64,000 bases of DNA from Diabrotica undecimpunctata (taxonomy: Eukaryota; Arthropoda; Insecta; Coleoptera; Chrysomelidae). A program made the translations under genes and the position numbers. The notes under the pieces are model-generated. The model searched no databases. It saw only the letters and a list, made by a program, of their open reading frames with translations, and was not told where the DNA came from. Below, in pieces: positions 43,206-55,019 of this stretch; within the stretch, counting starts at the first letter, position 1, and every line of letters starts with the position of its first letter. The stretch lies in the NCBI RefSeq assembly GCF_040954645.1, contig NC_092809.1, forward strand, positions 130,995,914 to 131,059,913, in the 5' to 3' direction.

Positions 43206-43961
43206 CAGGTAAAACTATAATCATCTGCACAGATAGCAGACAAGCGCTACTAACCTTGAATAGACCACGTGTCACATCAGGTTTAGTAATGGAGTGTCAC
43301 AAGTCACTAACCCAAGCTTCGGATGGTAATACCATCATCCTGAGGTGGGTTAAAGGACACAATAGGAATAAAGGCAACCGCATTGCTGACCAATTAGCTA
43401 GGAAGGCGGCAGGCCTAAGACTCTTAGGACCTGGGGATCTTTTTGGTTGGTCAACTACAACAATCGCGGAAATTGTCAAATGTCACTCCCATGCGCAAAC
43501 CGTAAAAAGATGGGAAGAAGGGAAAGGATGTAAACTTGCCAGGGTAACACTAAGTAACCTTGAAGAGTCAACATCTAAGAAGTACTTGGGAATGACCAGG
43601 AAAAACCTACGTTTGGCAGTTGGTTTTTTAACTGGTCATTGTCAACTAAGCAAACACCTCCATACACTGGAGCTAGCAGACACACCTCTATGTAGGAAGT
43701 GTGAACGAGAAGACGAAACTGTAGAGCATGTCCTATGTGAATGCCCAGAGTTATCGTTAATACGAGAGTACGCGTTCGGCGAGTCCTGGCCAACACCTGC
43801 CCACATAAGAGAGATGTCTCCTGGTGACTTGTCCACCTTCCTAGAATTGGCAGGATGGACAATGAGCTAAGGGTGACAGCTTCCTGGGAGGATGCACAAT
43901 GGGTCAATTGTGGCCTAAGTGCTGTGAAACTTAACTCGCCCTCCCTACTCTACAGATACAG
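43206..43961 (+). mobile_element. 5'-truncated RNase H-bearing LINE insertion
   Basis: 756 bp between two copies of a 156-bp direct repeat. Contains the 3' end of an RNase H-LINE (next entry) and ends CTCTACAGATACAG without a poly(A). Close match of the flanking repeats suggests a fairly recent insertion. Confidence 0.75.
43208..43870 (+). pseudogene. LINE RNase H C-terminus and zinc motif
   Basis: Open without interruption to the stop at 43868-43870, but truncated 5' so it has no start of its own. Reads GKTIIICTDSRQALLTLNRP, then ILRWVKGHNRNKGNRIADQL-ARKAA: the TDS catalytic Asp, the GH-----GN--AD motif of RNase H. Further on comes CRKCEREDETVEHVLCECPE, a C-x2-C-x8-H-x4-C zinc-binding tail common in R1/Jockey/LOA-type LINEs. 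The lack of lesions over 660 bp fits a recent event. The RNase H start seen at 3172-3400 may be the same family. Confidence 0.75.
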
Positions 43962-44117
43962 ATGGTTTCACCGTGTATAATTTTGAAACATATCCATTAG
44001 TAGCTTAATTACAGTTTGTTTAACTTCCTGTAAATAAATTGCCTAATAGGTATTGAGGAAATGCTTCCAATCATTTCCTAGGTTCAAATTAAATATGCCA
44101 GCTTTCAAAAGTCAAAG
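43962..44117. repeat. 156-bp direct repeat, right copy
   Basis: Partner of 43050-43205, exactly 912 bp away at every position. Confidence 0.9.
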
Positions 44118-44119
44118 GA

Positions 44120-45730
44120 TTTTGTTCTATGTAGGGGGCAATACACTTATTTGATGAATCGTAGCATTTTAGTGAGATTATAAATATAGCTGTGGGACTA
44201 GTTTGGGTCGATTATAAATTTTTACCTCAACAACAACTACAGTGTGATAATTCTGTAGCTGTCAATAAAACTATATTTTACGCAACGACTTCAACATTTT
44301 ATTTTATCATCGTCGATTGAGAAGAATAGGACACAGGGAATTAGAAACAATTCGAAATTATAATTACATTCGAATTGTCCAAAGACTGGAAGTCATAATG
44401 TCATATTGTGTAATTTTTATGTCTCTAATGACGGTTTTAAACATAAATTAATCTTTGTAAAAGCAATTATTATTGTTTAGGTGAGTAATATATTTTGCAT
44501 TTTGAAATATAAAATATTGTTCCCAAATTGTTTAATATTGCAACGCCACTGCATAGATGTTTCTATTGTCCATGCAATAAAATATTTGTTGGATACGCCA
44601 GTACATTTCAAACCAGCTATATGTATGTATTTACTGATTGACTCCGACAGTAAATGTTATGACAAATATAATTCTGTCTCGTGTACACACAAAAGATGTT
44701 TAAAAATTCTTAATTGTCATTAGATCGTCTTTCTACAGACAATTAACTGCACTATTAACAAATACTCTCGCAAGCTACATACTGTTCATAAAAGTTTATA
44801 ATTTGAAACCTTTTGTTATCGTTTTTCTTCTAATTCACATTTACAGCGGACAAAGTTAAGACCTTCGCGTAATTTGATCTTAACTCTGAAAGCTATTAAA
44901 ACTTTTTAACAATACCTTTAAACCGGGAATTATCTAGTTTCCATTGTTTTCTACATTTAATATACGTTAAAAGCACCTGCTTCTCATTATTATTACACGT
45001 ATTGAAAGAATTGGTAGTTACTCGTATTATTTCATCTTATTACCATTACCTTAAATAATATTTAGTATATTTCATTAAGGCTCATAGTTTAGTCCTTAAT
45101 TTAGTGCCATTTGTCCATTTGATTTTTTCGACGGACGATCGAAATATAAAGCTCAGTCGATTGTAGTAGATAGCGATGACTGACGTGTTAACTAAGGTAT
45201 AAATATTAAAAGACTACACCCCAAGTCTACGTTTATCTCAATTTATACTCTTCTAATTCGCGGCACTAAAAGTTTCCACTCAACAAACAAAAAACGCGTG
45301 TGTTTTTTTTTATCATGTTATAAAACACACACAATGCCTCGTGTATCAAAAAATTTGAATATGAAAACAAAACTTTCTTCAGCGGATAAAAATTAAGCTT
45401 ATGTGATATGTGCGAAGATTCTCGATTTGAACATGACATGGATGTACGAAAAGATGAATTGTGAAAAATACTACTCAACGCAGAGCAAATAGACAAAAAA
45501 AACATCACATAGAGAAACTACACGGTAACATTCCCTGGTTCTTAATGTATATTGATGACGTGGTGGACTAGGAAATACTGAAAGGTAATCAAATAAAAAA
45601 CTGGAATGATGAAGACAAACTTTTAAAGAAAAAAGTTTAAAGCGATCAAAGATGGAGTTACTACTACAAATAAGATGATACATTGGTATGGTGAAATGTT
45701 TGTTAAAAGTATTAGTTTCAAGTATCTAGA
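44120..45730. other. No recognisable feature
   Basis: AT-rich. An 80-codon plus-strand frame at 44481-44723 is unrecognised. A WFLMYIDDVV-like stretch near 45540 could be a decayed RT box but lacks context. Confidence 0.35.
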
Positions 45731-45739
45731 TCCAAAATT

Positions 45740-46325
45740 TATATATAATTATATTTGGGCTGCAATATTAAGGATACCTGGGATCACAGCTACGAAATAA
45801 AAACTCGTATTGAAAAAGCCAGAAGCTCTTTTAACAGCCTTTCTCTGCAACTTATCTTTAAGTATCAATATACGCATAAGAATTCTTAGATGTTACGTCT
45901 TTAGTGTCCTCCTCTATAGAGTAGAAAGCTGGAGCCTTATAGAAGATGCCATAAAACGATTAGAGGCATTTGAAATGTGGTGCTACCGACGTATGTTGAG
46001 GGTCTCATATATACACCATACAAGTAACATAACTATTCTACAGAGGCTAAAAAAAGACAAAGAAATTATTAACACCATAAAGAACAGAAAATTGGCTTAC
46101 TTTGGCCACATCATGCGTAATAATAAATACCGACTTCTACAGTTGATTATACACGGCAAGATTGAGGGTAAGAGAGGCCCTGGACGTAGACGTATATCCT
46201 GGCTGGCCAATCTTAGGAAGTGGACTGGTCTAACGTCAACTGATCTATTTCGAGCTGCTGTGAGTAGAATAAGATGCGTCAATGTGGTCGCCAAAATCTC
46301 TTGAAGATAGGCACATTTAGAAGAA
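45740..46325 (+). pseudogene. LINE-B C-terminal region, best-preserved copy
   Basis: Starts at YLGCNIKDTWDHSYEIKTRI then EKARSSF; after one shift the frame 45810-46304 is open for 164 codons: IRILRCYVFSVLLYRVESWS, LEAFEMWCYRRMLRVSYIHH, IKNRKLAYFGHIMRNNKYRL, LIIHGKIEGKRGPGRRRISW, LANLRKWTGLTSTDLFRAAV and NVVAKIS, then a stop. The purine tail AGAAGAAG lies at ~46319. This defines the LINE-B C-terminus for comparison with the other fragments. No palm or endonuclease upstream, so 5'-truncated. Confidence 0.75.
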
Positions 46326-46329
46326 GATC

Positions 46330-46635
46330 CAAAATTGGAAGGCGTAGACTAAAATAGTTAAATGAGGATCATCAAATACGAAGAATTGATGAGTTGCAAT
46401 TCCTGGAAGGAGTAGGAGAGGACGTGATGAAGAAGAGGAATTACGGTCGAAGTCGACCGAAAGGCAAAGAGAATGATAACAACTACAACCGCTACAGACT
46501 GACGATGGATTTAGAATTTATGTGAGAGAAAATTACGAAACCGGAAATTTTTCAGTAGAAATAGAAAGCGCACACTAGTATATAGGGAGAAAATACATAA
46601 CTTATTGTTATAGATATATCCTGCAAGAAATTTTT
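46330..46635. other. Flank with a short repeat
   Basis: No gene. A ~34-bp stretch (46571-46604, ACTAGTATATAGGGAGAAAA) recurs on the other side of the TIR element at 48259-48292 with a few differences. Confidence 0.5.
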
Positions 46636-46644
46636 AAAGCATAA

Positions 46645-48233
46645 ATGTCGGTAAAGTTAGCATATCCATTTTATAAGATCGAATTCAGACCAAAACTACA
46701 ATTTATTACGGAAAGCAACAATTTATTGCCGTAGCCGTTTCCGAGACCCAATGGGTATGCTAACTTTACGGTAAAGCTAGCATAGCCATAGCTATATCTC
46801 AGCAAGGCAAATGGCTACAGGGCCCACCTTGGCGGCATATTTTATTGCCAATAATTGCTGTTGATTGGTACATTGATCAGTCGCCCAAAAACTCTCTCCA
46901 TCATCCCCTAGAGCAAAACTTACCCACGGAAAAACAAGATATCGTCCAAAAACGATGAAACTGGAAAAGTTAATTGCAAGGAATTAATTGCTAATTTATT
47001 GCTAAAGTTTTATGCCTAAAAACAAGCTCTGCAACCGTTTCAGACAAATAGTGATTATGCTAACTTTATAGTAAAGCTAACATCATCATCATCATCAGCC
47101 CATTTTAAATTCACTGCAGGACATAAGCCTCCCCTGATTGAATCCAGAGTGTACGGTCTTGTGCAGTGTGGATCCAATTTTTCGTCATCTTTCGCAGATC
47201 ATCTTGCCGTCGTGTAGGTGGTCTTCCTCTGTTTCGTTTATCTGTAACTCTTTTTCTTTTTCGTAGGTCTTCGTTTGTGATCTTGTCTTTTATTCTTACT
47301 CCTATTGTTGAAATTGTTTTTTGATATTGACAGTGACAGAAAAAAAAATAAAAACAAGAGTTTTACAATAAAGTAATTTTGAAAAACACTTGTAGATGCA
47401 TAGAATCTTGTAGATGAAGAATCTTGTAGATGCATATTTGAACTTTACTTTAAATACTTTTTAACTTCAAAAATAATAATTTTTTACAAAATAATGAATT
47501 TTAAATCTTTGAAAATGAACGATTTCGCGTTTTTCAAAAATTCACATAAGTATTATAACTCGACAACGATCAACTTTAAAAAAAGTTACTACGAACCTTT
47601 TTTGTTCAGAATGAGTCCAAAAACGTTGGTCCCGGGCGAAATATGTAAATTTTAATAAATAATAAACAAAATCTTAACCAATATGGCCAGTGGTTTCTTT
47701 AGGATTTTTTGATGATGTTTTTAGGAAGATAGTAACCACTTATCCTTGTCAAAATATTCTTACTTATACGTGAAGGTTTAAAGATTATAAAACTTTTTGT
47801 AGAATTGTAATTCATTTAGTAGTTTTTTAGAAAAAAAAAATCCCAAAATCACTAAGTCATTTTTTTCTACAAAAAATTGCGAATAACTCGAAAAGGAAGC
47901 ATGTTTAGAAAAATTACCAGGAGAGAAAAAGTAGTTACTTCGATGAGATACGTCTAAAAAAATTACTCGAAGCGATTCGGGAAATTGTTTTTTTTTGTTA
48001 TAAGGTATTTGTTAATAACAATTTCCGGCCCACTTGGAAAAATTAAAAAAAATTACATTAACTTAAAAATATATAGAATCGAATAAAAGTTTTAGTGCGG
48101 TATAAATGCAAAAAAAAATTAGTCGGTAGGGGTACATTCCGTTTCTAAGCGTCTTTTTAGGGGTAAACCGCTCGCCTAATAGTCTTTGTCTGAATTCGGC
48201 CTTATAAAATGGATATGCTTACTTTACCGACAT
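46645..48233. mobile_element. TIR element with 9-bp target duplication
   Basis: Terminal inverted repeats of ~47 bp start ATGTCGGTAAAG on both ends (46645 inward and 48233 inward, three or so mismatches). The flanks AAAGCATAA at 46636-46644 and 48234-48242 are a 9-bp direct repeat, read as the target duplication. Nine bases is the usual size for Mutator-like elements, but no transposase is present, so it is a non-autonomous copy. The TIR core (GTAAAG-TAGCATA) recurs internally as inverted pairs at 46756-46784 and 47056-47083. A LINE 3' end is inserted at ~47081-47325. Confidence 0.75.
47081..47325 (-). pseudogene. RTE-like LINE 3' end inside TIR element
   Basis: The minus strand reads VRIKDKITNEDLRKRKRVTD then KRNRGRPPTRRQDDLRKMTK, NWIHTAQDRTLWIQSGEAYV and a stop, followed by a (ATG)n tail at 47081-47097. 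The GRP-TR--D-L-K---NW---AQDR--W---GEA order is the C-terminus of RTE-like elements. 5'-truncated. Its tail abuts the internal TIR-like motif at 47056-47083. Confidence 0.7.
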
Positions 48234-48244
48234 AAAGCATAAGA

Positions 48245-50145
48245 AGGTTTATAAAGAAGTACATTAGTATATAGGGAGAAAACACAGAACTTACAAAACT
48301 TTTAGTGAAAGTTAATATTCTGTACTTTCTTGTTGTTTTTATAACATACACTCTATATATGTCTTTAAAATGTATGGAGTATTGTAAAGTAAAAAATATT
48401 TTTTAAATTCATTACCTTTAAATATATACCTTTGAAATTAAAATATATATTCATATCCTGCTAATTTATGTGTACCCAAAGCAATAAAAAACGGTTGCAT
48501 GTCAACGTATTCGTCAGATAAGGTTTAAACACGTACGTTTTACTGCTTTCCTCTACTCATGTGAGGTGCAAAAGTAAATTTAATATTCCGTTCCACGTCA
48601 CGGACCGCATACTGCTATGAATAAACATTCGGTTTTTGTTAAATACAGGTTTAAATTAACTTTGATTATATACTTAGATGTGGTGCTAAACTTGTAAAGT
48701 CCAGACAAAGTTTTTTTAACAATTCTACGCCATTTTAAATGATACGTCGTGTCGTTTGCTATATTTGTATTAACAATTGATGCACTCATCGAGTTATTCA
48801 CAACGACATACCAATTAATCTGAGATATGCCAATGATATAATTTTATAGCAAAAACACTCATTAGGAAGGTTGTTAATATAGAAGTAAATGAATAGTAAG
48901 AACTCTATGAAAACATCGAGGCATCGTCTTATAATATGTATTACATCTTCTAAAGTATGGTATCATGGATGATTTGAAGAAGATACAAGCGCTTGAACTG
49001 TACATACACACCAAGACATAATGAGTATTATTTGAACAGAAAATCACAGATATCGTAAAATAATTAACACAAATATTGTTTACCTGGAATATAATTTGTT
49101 CATAAATAAATGCAAACGCAAAATATGACAAAATGCGCCAAATGACATATTTTCGTCTCAATTCATCGGACTTCTCTCATTCAGGCGATACGATTATAAG
49201 CTGAAACTTCATTCATTGATAATATATCGGCTGAAGTGTTAGTATTTTAACAGTGTTAGTATAATACTACAGGTCTTCTTCATCTCCTTGTTAATGAGCC
49301 ACTTTTTAGTACGAAACGAAGTCATTTCTTTTTAATTTGGATGCTAAACAGTTGAAACAGATATTGTTTTTCGTGGATAGAGAAGAACGAATAAGAGACA
49401 ATCAAATTATACATTGGTCCTTTGAGCCGGATATTAAATTTGCACTATATAGTCATGGACACTTCATATACTTTATGAAACCAAGACATATTTGATTATA
49501 GCAAATGCTACATGAAGTGAAAATAAGAAAGCAGCCAAAAATAGACACGGTTGTACATGAAGGACACTTTATTATAAATATTACTTATTCTGTAATAACT
49601 GACAACACAAAATACAACCTATTGAAAGCCACAGGTTCCTTTGTCGATGGAAGGTCGCCTTATTCGTCGGTTATCGGTTCCAGGAATATACTTGCAGTAG
49701 ATTACAACTCAAACTATTTTGAAGTCACAAACGACGACAACGAAAGGTTTATAGAATTAAACAGGAGAGAGTTGGCATACTCACCAAAAACAATTATTAA
49801 TATGGATACCAAGCCAAACTGTATCCAAAATGAGCTATATGAAAGAACTCATAACATTAACTCCAAGATACTAGAATATTAGATATAGGAAACCAGTTGG
49901 TTGAAGCTGAGCACACCGAACCTCTGGTTAGTCATTCTTCTTCTTGTAATACAACGAGATTCTGTCTTTTTTGTCATCTGTCTTCTTGTAACGTTGATGT
50001 TCAATTGTCATAACGTTATGAAAGCCTACCAACTGGACCTTTTTATTCTATTTTTTTTTATCTGTCCCACTTTGCATTTCGGACACATTCGTTATACGTG
50101 GTCTCAAATTTTCAAACTATTTTGCCTATGTTTCCTGATTTATAG
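48245..50145. other. No recognisable gene; one 125-codon frame
   Basis: A plus-strand ORF from ATG at 49505 to a stop at 49880-49882 encodes 125 residues with a balanced composition (charged and polar, not simple AT-derived). It includes the stretches VHEGHFIINITYSVITDNTK and NDDNERFIELNRRELAYSPK. I do not recognise it. It could be a fragment of a retroelement or virus-derived protein, or chance. The rest is AT-rich. Confidence 0.35.
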
Positions 50146-50149
50146 CGTT

Positions 50150-50570
50150 TAGAATTACGTTCTCGTTGCCTGGTTTCGTTCTCTTTTCATGTTCCATTTC
50201 TTCTGAGCTTCGTGTAGATCTTGTTCTATTTCCCCGAGAAGTTTTCCCAGTGTGTTTTTTTTTAATTCGATAATTGCGTTATTTGTTCTACCGCTCAATC
50301 TTTTGTAAACTTCATATTCTTCATGATATATGTTGTTAATCTACTTTATGTAGGCGTTCTTCTTTTCATTTGCCAGTTCCCTGATTTCTGGGGTTAACCG
50401 TGGTTTATTATTTCTTCTATATTTGTGTTTATTGTTCTTTTTCCTAGACGGCTAGGCCCTAGCGCTTCCTCGACACTATTCTTAGTTGTTCTTTACTTTT
50501 TCCTAGGCGGCTTCTACATTATGTATTGCCGCTCTAGGATTTTGAGTAAAGTTTCGTGTAGTTTGTTTTA
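50150..50570 (-). pseudogene. LINE fragment between endonuclease and RT
   Basis: The minus strand reads NKPRLTPEIRELANEKKNAY then YKRLSGRTNNAIIELKKNT, LGKLLGEIEQDLHEAQKKWN. The KP--T-EI--L--EKK-AY...YK-L---TN--I---K---------IE-DL--AQKK pattern is the linker between endonuclease and RT in RTE/CR1-like LINEs. Stops occur upstream. Neither domain core is included. Confidence 0.6.
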
Positions 50571-50574
50571 ATAA

Positions 50575-51025
50575 AAGTATCTGATACTTTCGTTCTTATA
50601 TTAATGGATAACCGATTTCATTTCTCGTGTATTTACAAAAAAAAAAATCATGTTTTTTGTGGTCAAAATACGTATTATCATAACACGATTATCACGATAG
50701 TCATCGATGTGTGACATTTCGATTAAGTGTACTTAAGTATTTGAGCTACCAATAAATTATTTTTTCCACGCCACTACAATTATTATTTTTTCTGTCAACT
50801 CAATATTATTTTTCCATCATTGATCAAGAAAAATGGACAAAGGTCAATTAAATTATACAGTGATGGCTTCGGTACTTTGTGATGTCGGTGATTTACATTG
50901 ATTAGTGAAAAAAGGAAATAAAAACAATAACTGGAATTACAAATGCGTCGTTATAATAACAGTTGAGAAAAAACGACTTATTTAAAAAAGAAAAACCTGC
51001 AGCTACGATAGCTACAATAATTGAG
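50575..51025. other. No recognisable feature
   Basis: AT-rich, nothing supported. Confidence 0.4.
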
Positions 51026-51029
51026 GAAT

Positions 51030-51190
51030 TGGAATTATTACCACTGTATTCACTTGATTTGGCGCACGATGAGTTTTTTATTGCTAAACAGATGTCTACT
51101 TTTCGAATTCTTAGGTTTTGGATGACTTAAAAAAGTTGAAGATACATACGTTTAGAAAAGTATATTGAGCATAAGATTATGTTGCAAAAT
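51030..51190 (+). pseudogene. Mariner-like transposase fragment
   Basis: Reads ELELLPLYSLDLAHDEFFIA. Mariner transposases carry HPPYSPDLAP-D-FLF around the last catalytic Asp (DD34D); here LDLAHDEFF keeps the Asp position. About 50 codons, then decay. Confidence 0.45.
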
Positions 51191-51194
51191 GAAG

Positions 51195-53100
51195 GGACCT
51201 AACTTTCATAAAGTAGAGGCAGGTTAGTATTTATCGACGAATAATTTAAGGCTTCCGACTACAAAAATGCTTTAAAAGTTTGCCGATATTCCGACGCTTA
51301 TGACACATTAGCCACTAATAGAAAGGCATGTTACACGTAAACACGATATTACGCCTCACAACAATATCGTTTATTATCGAAAGGTTGGGCTTTTTATGAT
51401 ATAATACCTGAAATTTATTTGACGTATTATATTGTACATTAACATAACTACAAGGATTTAATCGGTGAGCATTCACCTGCAAAGGCAAATATTTAAACAG
51501 CGCGATAGAACATATTGATACCAACCGGTTACATCCGGTAAAAAGCTCCATCGACTTTTTATTTAATAATTTATCCTTTTCTAAATATTTGGAATTGTGT
51601 CGTCAATATTTGTTTTTGTTTTGGCTTCCAATACAAATTGTTGTACCTATATGAAATATGTCATCCAGGCAGATTTTGATGTAGATATAGAGATAGAAAA
51701 AACGAAAATACGTATTTGAACGTTTAACACGTTTATACGTTTGAACAGCAAAAAATATAGGCGTCATACAGATAACTACAATGAAAACTAGCAACCCGGA
51801 TACTCTCTAACACGTAAATTATGGTAGTGCCTACACATTTTGGCAATGATTATTTGTTTTTGTGATCACTCTTATTTCTATTATACTATTATACTATAGT
51901 GATCTCCAATATCACCTGAAATCGGATGATGAAATGTTTTCTGACTAGCTATGGATGAACAAGCCTTAGGAGGTGACTTACGACTCAATTTTCTAATGGT
52001 GTTCGCACATCTTAATAGCTACATAAATAAATAAACGTGAAGTTTTATATGTGAGAAAAAATAATCATCGCAGACCAACCAGTGGAACATAATAGGGCAG
52101 ATCTCATACTAACAAACTATCTAGCTCTAGAGACACAAAAATAACCAGCATATCGCCAAGTAAAGAGATCTTGAGTTACAACTAATGAGAAAATGAAAAA
52201 GACCCAGGCGATACCTATGGGAATCACTTCGAAGAACCTCCCAAACAAAATCAAACAGTTGGGCCTTGTGAAAAGCAGTGAAAATCTCAGGACATGCAAA
52301 CAGCGGTGCATAGATGCATACGAAAATTTTGAGAAGTGGAGAAGTGCTCTGTACACAAGGTTACCTAAGAGTCGATAACACGGAAAGAGCTCCAAATCTG
52401 AATCCTTTTAATGCCGTAGGAATCTGTGATAAGTGAATTTTCCGCTTATGAGTGAATACGAACCTTGTGGCTTAAATTTATAAAAAACAAAGAGTTTCGA
52501 GTAACAAGGGTTTCATTGTAAATAATACGAATAACGCAACATGGGAGTATCATTAAAATAGAACATAGAGAACAAACAAATGAAGATGAATATTTGCAAA
52601 GGTTCCAAATAAAGTTAAAGACTAAGGTCCACATCGTTCATGCCACAAATGTTGTATAGTGGTTCGAAGAAAGAGAAGTTATTTGAAAAACAACTAGCAC
52701 AAGGGAACATATTTCCCTCAAGCAATTTATTGAAATAATAATTTTACTTCAAAGAGACCATCATTCATAGTTCATATGATTTCAGATTGTTCCTTACTGC
52801 AAACTATCATATGTAGATCATATTATTAGGTCATATAAAAATAAAATTGGTTAGGTAGCAATGTTTTAATTGTTGGTTAAATCATGGTTTTTTTGTGAAA
52901 GTTGTTTAAATCCCATAAAATAAATGTATCAAAGGATAGCTGTCAGTATGGTAAAAGGTCATTTTAGTGGGCGCACTCTGCGGAGAAAAGCACGGCCTAC
53001 ACAGCTCTAATGTAAATGTATCAGTTTGCGGTGCCTAAAAATGTGAGTTCGATTGCACCTACAAACAGAAAACTAAAAAGAATTCTAATGTCATCTGTCA
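51195..53100. other. No recognisable feature
   Basis: AT-rich; frames at 52117-52395 (minus) and 52193-52378 (plus) are not recognised. Confidence 0.35.
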
Positions 53101-53104
53101 GAAG

Positions 53105-53290
53105 AGAACTGGAATGACCGGGCCGATGTTATTGCAAAATTGGGCTCGTTCTCTCTGTCTCGGCATCTGAACCTCTGATTGAAACACCCTTCAGACTGTC
53201 CAAGGCACCGTTAAGGAGCTCCTTTCGTGAAAGTTCAAGAACTTTTGGGCTAATGCTGCTCGCTTGTGGTAGCTTACAACTCAACTTCTC
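53105..53290 (+). pseudogene. LINE RNase H C-terminal fragment
   Basis: Reads NWNDRADVIAKLGSFSLS then, after a +1 shift, SASEPLIETPFRLSKAPLRS. N-RAD-IAKLGS matches the GNE-AD-LA--GS end of RNase H in Jockey/R1-like LINEs, followed by the EP--- segment. Frameshifted. Confidence 0.5.
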
Positions 53291-53394
53291 CCAATCGTAG
53301 GAGATATTTTTTGGCGGTCAGTATGTTCACTGTACACTGTAAACTTAGAAGGTCAATCAAGAACGAATACCGAAGGAAATATTAAATAGCAACC

Positions 53395-53535
53395 AGAAGT
53401 CAATAGAAAATGAGGTAGACCGAGAACAAGTTGGACCGAAGGAATAGACAAAGAGCTCAAAGAAAGAAACATAGAAGAGGGCCAGACTAAGTAACGATTG
53501 GAATTCGGAAAACGGCGGAGAATGTTATAAACCGA
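53395..53535 (+). pseudogene. RTE-like LINE C-terminal fragment
   Basis: Reads GRPRTSWTEGIDKELKERNI then EEGQTK, a stop, and RLEFGKRRRML. GRPR--W---I---L--R---EGQ------GKRRR is a terminal motif of RTE-like LINEs. Short fragment. Confidence 0.55.
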
Positions 53536-53574
53536 CATGTAGTAGTAGAATGGGATAACCTGGGAATAAACAGC

Positions 53575-53690
53575 AGGAGAAATAGTGTACAACCTGAGGT
53601 TCGCTGAGGACGTTATTTTATTCGCGTGTGAAGAAACAGAAAGTGGGAATATCTACAGCAAAACGGAAGCAATACCACAAAGACACAGTA
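53575..53690 (+). pseudogene. LINE RT palm fragment
   Basis: Reads AGEIVYNLRFAEDVILFACE then ETESGNIYS. LRFAEDV--F is the RT catalytic box with D changed to E. It lies downstream of a C-terminal fragment in the same orientation, so it belongs to a different insertion. Confidence 0.55.
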
Positions 53691-53789
53691 TATGGCTACT
53701 GCTCTTTAGAAATATAATAAATAGAAAAGAAGCACATAAATCATCATACAATCGAACTATATTTTTGTGAATTTACAAGAAAAGTACAA

Positions 53790-55010
53790 GGTAATACAAA
53801 ATTTCTAAGATAATTATTACTTTCACATCTGAAGAAGGGCGATGGAACCTGTCACAGGAGTAAATAAATATTTAAATAAAAATATAAAATTTAGATGTAG
53901 ATATATATTAAGATAACCCCCATATGTAGGTTTGGAAAATGGTTGTTAAAAAAAAATAATAAAATAAAGACTCAAACTAAACAGTTATTAACATAGTAAT
54001 TGAATATCTCATTAAATTACATCAATTATAATTGACGATTAAATATAATTCCGGATCACATATGACAGATTTAATTTCCTGCATGTCATAAAAACCGTGG
54101 CAATCATTACACCTTTGAGTGCATTTATATGTGTATACGTCATAACCCTTGGTTGTGCAGATGCAATATGCAACGAGATACAATTAATTAAATGTTTGAT
54201 GTTCTTCCTTTCTTTAACTTTTTTTTTGTTTGTAAGACACAATTATCTTCAATTGAAATATCAACATATGACCTCATTTTTTAAATTACCTCATTAAAAT
54301 TTAAAAAACAACGGCTGCAAGCCGTTGCATTTCATTTCTTTTCAGCCTCCACCCAAAAATAATCGCATCGCATTAATCCAAAGTGAAAAAATACACTGTA
54401 ATTCTTACACACCAGAAGGAATTAATCCGGTCAAAGAGAACTAACTCCACGAGGTTTTGCACTGTTTTCCGTGGGAAGAGCTATCCTTGTGGCAGGAAAA
54501 TCCACGGGGTATACTAGACACTGACACAAGCAAGAACTAGGTCGCGACCGCTTCCAATCGGTGTAGCGGCTGTTACGTACCGGCTGTTTCAGCTCGAACT
54601 GAACGGATCTATCTAAAGAGCGGTTCAGTTTGACGAACGGGCGAATTCGCGACGCAAGCGCACCATTTATCAGTAGACCCAGTATCTATCTATCTCAACA
54701 GTGTTGTTATGATTATAAACCAGTTAAATTTTGTAGTCGGCGTGAAAAATATGTTTTATTACAGAATAATTAGGGACAGAACAATTTTATTAAGCAACTG
54801 AACACGAACATAATACATTGATCGCTTGAAATTAGTATCCTTGTGAAGTTTTAATATTAATTAATTAATTAATTAATTATTTTTATTGATTTATGAAAAA
54901 TATCACGTACAAGTTAATTTTAACATAGGAGTTAAAAAATAATAAAAAATACAGAGAATTATGAATTTAAAATAAAAATGATTATTTATTCGAAAAGAAC
55001 CAGTAAATCA
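53790..55010. other. No gene; simple repeats and a small hairpin
   Basis: Contains an 8-bp hairpin (CAACGGCT / AGCCGTTG, 54309-54327), a GC-richer patch at 54440-54680 and an (ATTA)n run at ~54857-54880. No coding pattern. Confidence 0.4.
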
Positions 55011-55019
55011 AATATATTT

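Noticed and set aside
43297..43907. Minus-strand frames opposite the RNase H tail
   Set aside because: They are shadows of the plus-strand RNase H frame, which has clear motifs.
54440..54680. GC-richer patch as a promoter or exon
   Set aside because: No open frame, splice pattern or promoter motif that I can support.
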